Shown one piece after another: positions 43,099 through 50,869 of a stretch of DNA of 64,000 nt. Origin of the DNA: CAVSUZ01 sp963795415 (GTDB lineage Bacteria > Pseudomonadota > Alphaproteobacteria > Acetobacterales > Acetobacteraceae); NCBI GenBank assembly GCA_963795415.1, contig CAWCHQ010000002.1:434001-498000 (forward strand), read 5' to 3'. The notes under the pieces are model-generated. The model saw only the letters and a program-made list of their open reading frames with translations. It was not told the DNA's origin and ran no database searches. The position numbers and the translations under genes are program-made. Within the stretch, counting starts at the first letter, position 1. Every line of letters begins with the position of its first letter.

Positions 43099-44442
43099 TC
43101 AGCCCGTCTTGAGGTCAGGCAGACGTGGCGCCTTGTAGCCGTTCTGCACCATTACTTTCTCGATCTCGGCGGCCATTGTGTTGAGCGCCTGGGGTGCGCT
43201 CATCTCGCCGCCGATTGCCTGGTTGAAGCGAAGCTCGGTGATGGCGAGGATCTCGGCTGCCTGCGGTATGACGAAGGTAAGCCGCGCATAGGGCAGGGCT
43301 TCAGCGAGCGCGGGCATCCAGCGGAATTGCTCCTGTTTGGCGAGATCGGATTCCAGCACGTCCTTACGGACCGGCGGTGAGCCGTTCTGGGCATAGGCGG
43401 TCTGCGCGTCCTTGCCCTGAAACCAGCCGAGAAATGCCAGCGCCGCTTTCTGCCGGTCGGGCGGGATATTCTTTGGGACGCCGCCGAGCCAATGGCCGAG
43501 CGGGGGTGAGGTGGGAAAGCCGGGGGCGTGCGGCGGCGGCGCGAATTCCACTTTGTCAACGACGATCGATTGATCCGGATTATCAAAGGTGCTCGCCGCC
43601 AGGACCGCGATGATGTGGGCGGCGTGGCCGGTCGCCATCGACTGGATCACATCTGCCTGGGTCTCCGCCGCCGTGTGCGGATATCCAACCTGTTTCATCA
43701 GGGTGAGATACATATCGAAGCCGGCGAGGGTCTGCGGGCTGTTGATGGTGATGGTGAAGTCGCCCGCCTTCTGATCCTTGAAGATGCCGCCGCCGAAGCT
43801 GCCGATATAGGGCAGAACGTCATAGGTTACGTTAAACGCGCCGCGGTCGCCGCGCTGCACGATGCCGTACATCCGTGGAGGATTATTCAGCGCGCGGGCG
43901 TTGGCGAGCAGCTCATCCCAGGTCTGCGGCGTTTTCAGATCTTTCGATTTATAAAGATCGCCGCGATAGTGCAGAAGCGGGATGTAGGGGTTGATCGGCA
44001 CGGTCAGCAGCACGCCGCCGTTTTCGGGGCCGATACGCTTTGTTTCGGGATTCCACCAGGGCGAGCCATCGAAGGTATAAACCGCCGGATCCAGTTTGAA
44101 TCCCGGCGTGATCGTATCGAGCGGCTGCAGGAAGCCGCCCACGTACATCTCGACGAAAAAACCCGCGTTGATCACCAGGATATCGAATGGGCTTACGCCA
44201 GAGCGTACGGCGGTGCGCTGTTTTTCGAGGCTTCCCGCGAACGGGTTGACATCGAGCGAGACCTTGTTGCCCGTCTGCCTCTGGTAGAGTTCGACCGTTT
44301 TCCGAAAGCCATTCAACCAGGGCGACTGATTGATCACGATGGTGATCGGCGCTTCGGGGGTGGCTGCTGGGCGGTGCGTGCCCGCGAATATAGCGGCGCC
44401 GGCACTTCCCAAAACCGCTTGGCGACGGGTCCACGCAGGCAT
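43099..44442 (-). CDS. ABC sugar-type solute-binding protein (family 1)
   Basis: This 447-residue periplasmic binding protein begins with a twin-arginine-like signal (WTRRQAVLGSAGAAIFAG). Family 1 features include ITIVINQSPWLNGFRKTVELYQRQTG, VSPFDILVINAGFFVEMYVGGFLQPLD and the C-terminal ALAEALPYARLTFVIPQAAEI. ATG 44442 has a perfect GGAGGAAAC ribosome site, so the open frame up to 44481 is not used. It is the first gene of the eight-gene operon and sets its substrate; the binding-site residues do not let me name the sugar. Confidence 0.87.
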   Translation of the reverse strand: MPAWTRRQAVLGSAGAAIFAGTHRPAATPEAPITIVINQSPWLNGFRKTVELYQRQTGNKVSLDVNPFAGSLEKQRTAVRSGVSPFDILVINAGFFVEMYVGGFLQPLDTITPGFKLDPAVYTFDGSPWWNPETKRIGPENGGVLLTVPINPYIPLLHYRGDLYKSKDLKTPQTWDELLANARALNNPPRMYGIVQRGDRGAFNVTYDVLPYIGSFGGGIFKDQKAGDFTITINSPQTLAGFDMYLTLMKQVGYPHTAAETQADVIQSMATGHAAHIIAVLAASTFDNPDQSIVVDKVEFAPPPHAPGFPTSPPLGHWLGGVPKNIPPDRQKAALAFLGWFQGKDAQTAYAQNGSPPVRKDVLESDLAKQEQFRWMPALAEALPYARLTFVIPQAAEILAITELRFNQAIGGEMSAPQALNTMAAEIEKVMVQNGYKAPRLPDLKTG

Positions 44443-44477
44443 GTTTCCTCCAGTATGGGCGGCGCGAAGCTGGCACA

Positions 44478-44981
44478 TCATGATTGAAGCGCCGGCATCA
44501 GATCAACGAGGGCGGGAGCGGCATGTCGTGAGGTCATGAAGTGAAGCAGCTCCATCGGCGCAATCTGGACCGTGGCGGTGTTGACCAGCGGATGCACCAG
44601 CAGCAAGTGCTCCTCGACCAGCCTTGCATGCAGCACTGTGCGCACCCGCCGTGCTGTATCGTTCATCACCGCTAATGGAGTCACCGCGCCAGGCTCGACT
44701 CCCAGGACCTCACGCAGCAAATCGGCATTGCCGAAAGATAGTCGCTTCGAACCGATCAGGGCGGCCAGCGCTTTGGTATCCAGGCGCGGATCGCCCGGTA
44801 CCACCACGAGCCAGAGCTGCCCCCCGGCATCCTTAAGAAAAAGGTTCTTCACCTGCGCGCCGGCCAGCGAGTCCCAGTAGATGTGCGCATCCTCCACTGT
44901 ACGCAGTGGCGGATGCTCGTGGCATGGCACATCGATGCCGAGCGCCGCGAGCGCGGAAGCGAGCATAGCAGGAACCGGCAT
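44478..44981 (-). CDS. YbaK/ProX-type aminoacyl-tRNA deacylase domain protein
   Basis: The protein is about 167 residues. It has the family pattern LASALAALGIDVPCHEHPPLRTVEDAH, a KNLFLKDAGGQLWLVVVPGDPRLDTKALA strand-helix unit with the catalytic Lys, LSFGNADLLREVLGVEPGAVTPLAVMND and the C-terminal VHPLVNTATVQIAPMELLHFM. This is the free-standing ProX (PrdX) group, which hydrolyses misacylated Ala-tRNA(Pro). ATG 44981 is chosen by homology; 45026 is possible. Its stop lies 35 bases before the solute-binding protein start, so it may precede that operon on one transcript. Confidence 0.8.
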   Translation of the reverse strand: MPVPAMLASALAALGIDVPCHEHPPLRTVEDAHIYWDSLAGAQVKNLFLKDAGGQLWLVVVPGDPRLDTKALAALIGSKRLSFGNADLLREVLGVEPGAVTPLAVMNDTARRVRTVLHARLVEEHLLLVHPLVNTATVQIAPMELLHFMTSRHAAPALVDLMPALQS

Positions 44982-45589
44982 AGGTCCAGATATCGCACCG
45001 GTACCGGCCGCGGGCAACGGACCCATGCTCAGTCTGGGCAGCATCCCGCCGAAGCGGTTTGAGCTTGAAGTCCGCCGCCAAGCGGGCTCTTCTCGTGGCC
45101 TGCCCACGACCAATGCAAGTCAGCGGACAACGTGTTCACGCGCGAATGCTTCGGTTCCAGCCAGCATCCGCCCGTTTTCTCCGGCGTGGGACCCGGAGGG
45201 CGCGCTTTGCGCAATGGATGCTGATCACATCGCTCAACGACAGCTTCTATAAGGAATTTCCTCCCCAGCATGTTTCGCTGCGCCGGAACAGGAATTTCTT
45301 TGCCTGGTATCGACTTTCTCTGAAAGTCGATACGCGGTTTGTTGTCTGAGTCCCGACTCACGCGACGAAGCGTGCGCGCTTGGCGACTTACGCTTCTCTG
45401 CCAGCGCGCTCCCGGAGGCCAGTCGGCGGAATTGGGCTAAAGCTGGTCTCCGCCGTCAGCGGCCGAGGGAGAATCCAATGGCAGAGGTCGCCGACAATCG
45501 CACGAAGCCGCTACGATATGGATTTCGGAGGCGAGACAGCCTTCATGAGCCACCGATGGGAGACGTTGCGCGCTCAGGGCGCATCCGCC
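44982..45589. other. 608 bases without recognised gene; one perfect hairpin
   Basis: No frame on either strand shows convincing coding character between the ProX and diguanylate cyclase genes. The region contains a perfect 12-base inverted repeat at 45307-45333 and a shorter dyad TGAGTC-CC-GACTCA at about 45350-45363. If the ProX gene starts at 45026, the empty stretch is shorter. It may contain a promoter for the ProX-transporter transcript. Confidence 0.4.
45307..45333. terminator. perfect 12-base hairpin
   Basis: GTATCGACTTTC, loop TCT, GAAAGTCGATAC. On the plus strand it is followed by GCGGTTTGTTGTC, which is T-rich but not a clear T-run; on the minus strand the following bases are not T-rich. 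It could end transcripts arriving from the diguanylate cyclase gene or be a small structured RNA or protein-binding dyad. The hairpin itself is certain; its role is not. Confidence 0.45.
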
Positions 45590-46657
45590 TCAATCGAGCG
45601 CCACAAGGACGCGGTTGCGCCCGGTGCGTTTCGCCATGTAGAGCGCGCTGTCGGCCCGCTCCATCAATGCCGAAAGCCGCTCGCCGGGACGGTGCTGCGC
45701 GACTCCGATCGACAGTGTAATCCGCCCGACGGTGCGCTGGGACGACTTATCCACCAGCGACTTGGCCGAGATTGCTTCGCATATCTGTCGCCCGACCGCT
45801 TCGCCCCCTGAACCGTTCGCGCCGGCAAGCAGGATCGCGAATTCCTCCCCGCCATAGCGGCCCACCGTGTCACGTCCTTTCACGTTCTGCTCCAGCAGGC
45901 GCGCGACGAGCCGAAGTACGAGATCGCCGGTATGATGCCCGTGCAAGTCATTGAAAAGCTTGAAATGATCAATGTCAGCGATGAGCAGCGTCCAGAGTTC
46001 ATCGCCCTCCTGTCCGACCGCCCGGCGCGCCCGGGCTTCGAACGCGCGGCGATTCAGCAGCCCGGTTAACGCGTCCGTCGTCGCGGTCCGGCGTACATTA
46101 GCCAACGACTGCCGCAAGGTAGATATTCGCCGCGCCGACCGGTCCACCTGCTCTTGCAGGCTGCGGTTGTGCTCCAAGGCGCGGGCGGTCTCGCCTGCCA
46201 GCGCCGCAATGGATCCCGCAAGGCATTTCAGGGTTGACGCCTCCCGGATGCGCTCGGGAAAGGCGTCCAACGTCGCGCTGTAGTCTTGCAATGGAGCCTG
46301 ACTGACGGCCAAGCGCTTGAGCAGATCGCCGGCCGCGCTTTCAATCTCGCTGGCGGCGGAACCGATAGCTTCCTTGTCGGCCTCCACGTTCTCCAGATGC
46401 AACTGATAGGCACTCTCAAGCATCTCATGGGTAATCGACCCGTGCTCTGCAGCGAGGTCGTTCAGCCGCTGGCTGAGCTGCGGATTGGTTCCGCTGAGAT
46501 GAGTGTACCACAGCTCGTAGTTGCGCGGCACGGGGATAATCCGCATCGCCAGCAGATCATCCACCGTCTGACGGGCCAGTGTTTCGCTGGCCGTATCGCT
46601 TCTCTGCACCGGGTGCGAAGCACGCACGAGCGGTTCGGCGCCAGTCTCGTCCATCAT
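45590..46657 (-). CDS. diguanylate cyclase (GGDEF domain)
   Basis: The roughly 355-residue protein is cytoplasmic and has no membrane helix. The N-terminal about 185 residues are helical with a coiled coil (NYELWYTHLSGTNPQLSQRLNDL and ETARALEHNRSLQEQVDRSARR). The C-terminal GGDEF domain has ALTGLLNRRAFE, IADIDHFKLFNDLHGHHTGD and the active site GRYGGEEF, so it should synthesise c-di-GMP. The inhibitory-site R-x-x-D is changed to KGRD, suggesting weak product inhibition. ATG 46657 is chosen (MMDETGAEPL); the longer open frame to 46981 contains no recognised domain. C-di-GMP would affect motility versus attachment. Confidence 0.85.
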   Translation of the reverse strand: MMDETGAEPLVRASHPVQRSDTASETLARQTVDDLLAMRIIPVPRNYELWYTHLSGTNPQLSQRLNDLAAEHGSITHEMLESAYQLHLENVEADKEAIGSAASEIESAAGDLLKRLAVSQAPLQDYSATLDAFPERIREASTLKCLAGSIAALAGETARALEHNRSLQEQVDRSARRISTLRQSLANVRRTATTDALTGLLNRRAFEARARRAVGQEGDELWTLLIADIDHFKLFNDLHGHHTGDLVLRLVARLLEQNVKGRDTVGRYGGEEFAILLAGANGSGGEAVGRQICEAISAKSLVDKSSQRTVGRITLSIGVAQHRPGERLSALMERADSALYMAKRTGRNRVLVALD

Positions 46658-47083
46658 CGGGCAGGCGGCTCCCTTGCAGCTTACTTTGAGCAGTATCGCA
46701 TAAGGTAGAAACGTCAGAGCGTGTAAATCAGCGTTAAAACAAAGAATTAGAGCGTTCAGGGCCGATCTGGCCCTGCCCGGAACCGCTCGAGGATGCCGAA
46801 TTGGGATTAACACCTCGTTGACGGGGCGACGAAACCTTGCGGGCGCCTGCCGCCGGACCAGGTTTCCATATTTTGGCGATTTCGCTTGGTGCCGGAACTT
46901 CCGGGGAGACTGCGCCCTGGACGGAGGCCCCCGGCATGCGACCGCATCGCCGAGGATCGCGGCGTGGTTCGGCCGTTCCACTTCGGCTGGGGCGGCCCGC
47001 TGATGAAATCGGGCAGATGACGCCGGTCATCCGGATGTGCGACACTGGATCACAACGCACGCGTCCGAGGATTCCTCTGCAGT
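46658..47083. other. 426-base divergent intergenic region
   Basis: It lies between the minus-strand diguanylate cyclase gene and the plus-strand DUF4239 gene. It must carry both promoters. I see no clear consensus boxes, no large inverted repeat and no convincing frame. Confidence 0.35.
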
Positions 47084-47878
47084 ATGTATGTCTTGACGAC
47101 GCTCCCGCTTTGGGCATCGGGTCTGCTGCTTGTGGGAATGACAACCTGCGTTGCGATGATTGGGCCGGCCTTTGTCCGCAAGCACGTATCACTGGCGCGG
47201 CTGAGCACTAACAATGAGGTGGCTGGGTTCAAATTCGCCACTGTCGGGGTATTGTATGCCGTGTTGGTTGCGTTCGCGGTCATCGTCGTATGGCAGAAGT
47301 TCGACGATGCGGAAATGGTCGTCGCGCAGGAGGCGAGTGCAGTCGCGACCATGCACCGGCTCGGGCGCGGACTTGGCGAAGATTTCTATAAGTCAGTGAA
47401 TGCCGAGCTTGTCGCGTACGTAATGGCGGTGATCGAGCAGGATTGGCCCGCGATGTCGGGTGGCGCGGGTTCCACCAGCCAGGCCAGCAGCGCAGCACTC
47501 ACTCAGCTGTACGAAACGGTCATGGGCTTCCGTCCTCAGGATCGAAGGGAGGAGATGATTCAGGCGGAGTTGCTTCGTCAGCTCGAGGTGGTCACCTCCA
47601 CGCGCCGAATCCGTGGTGTTCTGTCCGGCGGCACCATGCCTTCTGTTGTTTGGTGGGTGCTTCTGGGGGGTGCGATTTTGACGATCGGCTTCACGTTCTT
47701 CTTCGGTACCCAGAATCTGCGTGCTCAGGTGCTGATGGCGGGAATGCTCTCGATACTCATCTTCTCGGCGCTACTGGTCATAATTGCAATAGACTTTCCA
47801 TTCTCCGGGCCGGTGCACGTTTCGCCCCATGCATTCGAGCGTGTCGTCGCTGAGTGGATGGGGAAGGATCCACGTTGA
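47084..47878 (+). CDS. DUF4239 bestrophin-like membrane protein
   Basis: The protein has 264 residues with four hydrophobic segments: WASGLLLVGMTTCVAMIGPAF (about 10-30), VGVLYAVLVAFAVIVVWQKF, WWVLLGGAILTIGFTFFFG and VLMAGMLSILIFSALLVIIAIDF. The middle polar part contains the DUF4239 pattern (FDDAEMVVAQEASAVATMHRLGRGL). The family is bestrophin-like and may be an anion channel, not demonstrated. The start is ATG 47084 with AGGATTCC upstream. It stands alone; the stop is followed by IS remnants. Confidence 0.75.
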   Translation: MYVLTTLPLWASGLLLVGMTTCVAMIGPAFVRKHVSLARLSTNNEVAGFKFATVGVLYAVLVAFAVIVVWQKFDDAEMVVAQEASAVATMHRLGRGLGEDFYKSVNAELVAYVMAVIEQDWPAMSGGAGSTSQASSAALTQLYETVMGFRPQDRREEMIQAELLRQLEVVTSTRRIRGVLSGGTMPSVVWWVLLGGAILTIGFTFFFGTQNLRAQVLMAGMLSILIFSALLVIIAIDFPFSGPVHVSPHAFERVVAEWMGKDPR

Positions 47879-48134
47879 TTATTGGCGGCCCGTAAGGAAC
47901 GCCTCTATATTGCGTTACCGAACCAATTGAAGTCCTTGTATCTCTAGCAGTCCGCTGAAAACCCGCCGATTGCACGATCTGCTTCCTTTCGAAACTTGAT
48001 GTTGCTTATTTGTTCGTGGTCCGGCGAGCGCGCTTGGATCATCCATGGCGCGATCTGGCGCGCGTATGGCACCGTTTGCACGGACTCCCCTCAGGCAGTG
48101 CACAACTTCGGAATCCGGACCAGGCTATAGACGA

Positions 48135-48285
48135 TCAGATGGCGTCCCACACCTTCTCATCCGGCGACAGACCGACAAACCAGCGATACAGCAGGTTGTA
48201 GTCCAGCTGTTCCATCAACTGGCTCTCGGAACGAATGCCATAGAACACCTGAAGCCGCAGTGCGCTTAACGGAGGCCTTGCACGT
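48135..48285 (-). pseudogene. IS5-family transposase N-terminal remnant
   Basis: The minus strand reads ALRLQVFYGIRSESQLMEQLDYNLLYRWFVGLSPDEKVWDAI then a TGA stop. This block (RSE-x-QLMEQLDYNLLYRWFVGL) is the conserved N-terminal region of IS5-group transposases. About 50 codons remain; the catalytic DDE part is missing, so the element is dead. Confidence 0.75.
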
Positions 48286-48423
48286 GCGGCCTGGGTGATC
48301 GCCAGGCTCGGCGGCTGGAACTGCTATTACCGACCGCCGGGCCAATTACCTTCAGGCGCGGCATGGAACAATTCTACGCCATCTTACTCGGAATACAGGT
48401 GTAATGAGATGTGCGAATCCGCT

Positions 48424-48486
48424 AGCTCCCGCAGGGGGAGGGGGGAGTTTCGAACTGCCCCCTCCCGCAAGGGGAAGGGGGAGTTT
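48424..48486. repeat. GC-rich palindromic elements (REP-like), two copies
   Basis: CTCCCGCAGGGGGAGGGGGGAGTTT and, 35 bases later, CCCTCCCGCAAGGGGAAGGGGGAGTTT are near-identical units, each with a C-run and a G-run around CCGCA. The pair lies just after the stop of the branched-chain-type binding protein gene (minus strand). Related to the element at 31641. Confidence 0.7.
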
Positions 48487-48494
48487 GGACGCGG

Positions 48495-49703
48495 CTAGGC
48501 CTTGGCGCCCTCGATGATATCGCCGAAGCGCTCCCACGTCTTGCCGTTCCATTTCTGCAACTGCATCGCGCGGATCGGGTGGTAGTTGGTCGGCCCGGTG
48601 GCCACCTTGATGCCGGGCAGAAGCGTGGGAAGCTCCATGGGCTCGATACTGGTCGCCTGTTTCATCACATTGGCCCGGGAGAAATCGCCTTTGCAGGCGT
48701 CCAGCACGTGATGCATCACTTTGCTGACGCTATAACCATAGACGTAGTTATTGTCGGTGAGATCGGCGCCCGGCATGTATTTCGCCATGAAGGCACGCCA
48801 TTCGGCCATGCCGGCATCGTTGGCCCAGGCACTGTCAGTGTTGTCCTTCAGATAGCCGCTGGTGATGATGCCCACGCCGTTTTCCGGGCCCGCCGGCTGC
48901 ATGACGGAGCCGACCGAGATCGATACGTTGGTCAAGAAGAACATCGGCTGCCAGCCCAGGTCATGCACCTTGCGGATTGCCTGGGCGGCGGTCTTCGGGG
49001 CGGCGGCGCAAATGAAAACATCGGCCTTGCTGGCCTGCAGCGCGGTGAGCTGCGAGTCGACCGTGGGGTCGGTCACTTCATAGGATTCAACCTTGACGAC
49101 ATGCTTGTCCCAATCCTTGCCAAGCGTATCGCGCACGCCATTTAGATAATCCTTACCGAAATCATCGTTCTGATACAGGAACGCGATTTTGGCATCGGGC
49201 TTCTGCGAGAGGGCATATTTCGCATAGATCTGCGCCTCGGTCCGATAGCTCGGCTGAAAGCCGATCGTCCAGGGATATTGCTTGTAGTCGCCCCACTTGT
49301 CCGCGCCCGTGGCGACGAACAGTTGCGGGACTTTGTGCTGGTTCAGATATCGCTCGATAGCCGTGTTCGTCGGCGTGCCGAGTGTCTGGAACATGAATGC
49401 CACCTGGTCTTCCTCGACCAGGCGGCGAGTATCCTCCACCGTGCGCGGCGGCAGGTAGCCGTCGTCGAGCGAGATGAAGTTGATCTTGCGCCCGCCGACG
49501 CCGCCCTGGTCGTTCAGCATCTTGAAATACGCGCTCTCGGTCTTTCCGATGGCGGCGTAGGAGGAGGCCGGCCCGCTATAGGGCATGGTGTTGCCGATTT
49601 TCACCTCGGTCGCGGTGACGCCCGGTTCCGCCGCCGCCCATGCCTGCCGGCCCATCGATGCGGCTGTCGCACCGGCGGCGAGAACCATTCTGCGCGTGAT
49701 CAT
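48495..49703 (-). CDS. branched-chain amino-acid-type ABC substrate-binding protein
   Basis: This 402-residue periplasmic protein has a twin-arginine-like signal (TRRMVLAAGATAASMGRQAWAA). Type 1 periplasmic fold LivK-like features: IKIGNTMPYSGPASSYAAIGKTESAYFKMLNDQGGVGGRKINFISLDDGY, PQLFVATGADKWGDYKQYPWTIGFQPSY, and VGIITSGYLKDNTDS. The family binds branched-chain amino acids or other small acids. No permease or ATPase genes adjoin it. ATG 49703 is the true start; the open frame continuing to 50006 overlaps the divergent gene. Confidence 0.88.
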   Translation of the reverse strand: MITRRMVLAAGATAASMGRQAWAAAEPGVTATEVKIGNTMPYSGPASSYAAIGKTESAYFKMLNDQGGVGGRKINFISLDDGYLPPRTVEDTRRLVEEDQVAFMFQTLGTPTNTAIERYLNQHKVPQLFVATGADKWGDYKQYPWTIGFQPSYRTEAQIYAKYALSQKPDAKIAFLYQNDDFGKDYLNGVRDTLGKDWDKHVVKVESYEVTDPTVDSQLTALQASKADVFICAAAPKTAAQAIRKVHDLGWQPMFFLTNVSISVGSVMQPAGPENGVGIITSGYLKDNTDSAWANDAGMAEWRAFMAKYMPGADLTDNNYVYGYSVSKVMHHVLDACKGDFSRANVMKQATSIEPMELPTLLPGIKVATGPTNYHPIRAMQLQKWNGKTWERFGDIIEGAKA

Positions 49704-49826
49704 CCTGCGTTTCCTTCCTGTCGTTTCGGGCCCGCGTCTCGTGTTCCGAGCCATAAGCGGGCAATGTGGCCCGGCGCGCCCCAGGGAAGCAAGATCCGGT
49801 GGCGCAACATCCAGGAGAGAGGCTCG

Positions 49827-50651
49827 ATGGCGGACAGCAGCGCCTACGAACGGTTTCGCGACCTGCACCGAGGCCCAGGAGCCTTCATCATGCCGAACGC
49901 CTGGGACGGGGCCTCCGCGGTGCTGCTGAAGCAGGCAGGCTTCAGGGCGCTGGGGACGACGTCGGCCGGAATCGCCTGGGCCATGGGGCGGCAGGATGGG
50001 CAGCACGCGGTCAGCCGGGCCGAAGCGATCGAGAACGGCGTACTGCTCGGCCGGCTAACCGGGCTGCCGGTGAATGGCGATCTTGAGGACGGGTTCGGAC
50101 CCGATCCGGAGGATTGCGCGGCGACGGTCGAGGCCGCCATTGCGGCGGGACTCGCAGGGCTCGGGATCGAGGACACGACGGCCGATCCGGCGAACCCGAT
50201 ACACGCGTTCGAGCGCGCTGTGGCGCGGGTGCGACGGGCGGCTCAGGCCGCGCGGGGCCGCATCCTGCTCACCGGCCGGACGGACATTTTTCTGTTCGGC
50301 TGGACTGATGTCGGGGAGGCGATAAGGCGGCTGACAGCGTTTGCCGACGCCGGGGCGGATGTTCTCTACGCGCCCGCGCTGCCGGATATGGATGCGGTCA
50401 GGGCAGTGGTCGGGGCCGTATCACCCAAGCCGGTGAATGTGCTGATCGGGCCGCGGAGCGGACCGGTTCCGTTATCGGAACTGGAAGAAGCGGGTGCGCG
50501 CCGCATCAGCCTCGGCGGCGCGCTTTACCGCCGGGCGATGGGGGGGCTTGCGGAAGCTGCGAAGACACTGGCCTCAGGGGATTTCACCGGTGCGCTGGAA
50601 GGCGCGGTCCCGGGCCCAGGGATCACAAAGTTATTGCCCGATCACTCTTAA
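49827..50651 (+). CDS. isocitrate lyase/PEP mutase-family enzyme
   Basis: This 274-residue TIM-barrel enzyme belongs to the PEP mutase/isocitrate lyase superfamily. It has FIMPNAWDGASAVLLKQAGFRALGTTSAGIAW, the metal-site strand GDLEDGFGPDPEDCAATV, GLGIEDTTADPANPIH and ILLTGRTDIFLFG. The short family lacks the isocitrate lyase KKCGHM signature; members catalyse C-C or P-C cleavage, such as oxaloacetate or phosphonopyruvate-type reactions. Start ATG 49827 with AGGAGAG upstream. It is divergent from the substrate-binding protein gene; the pair may serve the same substrate. Confidence 0.78.
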   Translation: MADSSAYERFRDLHRGPGAFIMPNAWDGASAVLLKQAGFRALGTTSAGIAWAMGRQDGQHAVSRAEAIENGVLLGRLTGLPVNGDLEDGFGPDPEDCAATVEAAIAAGLAGLGIEDTTADPANPIHAFERAVARVRRAAQAARGRILLTGRTDIFLFGWTDVGEAIRRLTAFADAGADVLYAPALPDMDAVRAVVGAVSPKPVNVLIGPRSGPVPLSELEEAGARRISLGGALYRRAMGGLAEAAKTLASGDFTGALEGAVPGPGITKLLPDHS

Positions 50652-50719
50652 CGGAAGGGCTTTGTCGCGCAGGCGTTGGGATGGCAGCCCGTCGAGATGC
50701 CCAAGGACGAGAGCCGGAC

Positions 50720-50797
50720 ATGCACGTATTGACAAAGCCGTTTGCGATGGAAGCGCTTGCCGTCCGGGTCAGGGAATTGATTGTCGGGTCGGGATGA
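50720..50797 (+). pseudogene. receiver-domain C-terminal remnant
   Basis: The segment reads MHVLTKPFAMEALAVRVREL then IVGSG and a TGA. TKPF-x-x-x-x-L-x-x-R-V-R is the end of a response-regulator receiver domain, with the conserved Lys-Pro. Nothing upstream in the 68 bases to the PEP-mutase stop continues it. It is the tail of a lost two-component gene, perhaps of an ancestor of the hybrid kinase at 52094. Confidence 0.6.
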
Positions 50798-50869
50798 ACG
50801 CCTGACCTATTCCGTCAATCCCGTGGCCGCCGCCCGGCAGCGGCGGCAATACCCTGGTGCAACTAGGCG

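Larger units (their letters stand above)
47879..48494. other. 616-base region of insertion sequence debris
   Basis: Apart from the IS5-like fragment and the palindromic pair annotated separately, 48300-48340 (plus) reads IARLGGWNCYYRPPG, a sequence I associate with the C-terminal end of another transposase type; it has no intact frame around it. 47879-48120 has nothing I recognise. No intact IS end was identified. Confidence 0.45.

Noticed and set aside
46658..46981. Longer diguanylate cyclase frame
   Set aside because: The additional 108 residues have no domain and no coding character; ATG 46657 precedes the conserved helical region.
48424..48486. CRISPR-like repeats
   Set aside because: There are only two units with a short spacing and palindromic G/C-runs; no array, no cas genes. 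Better explained as REP-like elements.
49704..50006. Extended frame of the branched-chain-type binding protein
   Set aside because: It runs antisense into the PEP-mutase gene; the Tat-type signal starts at ATG 49703.
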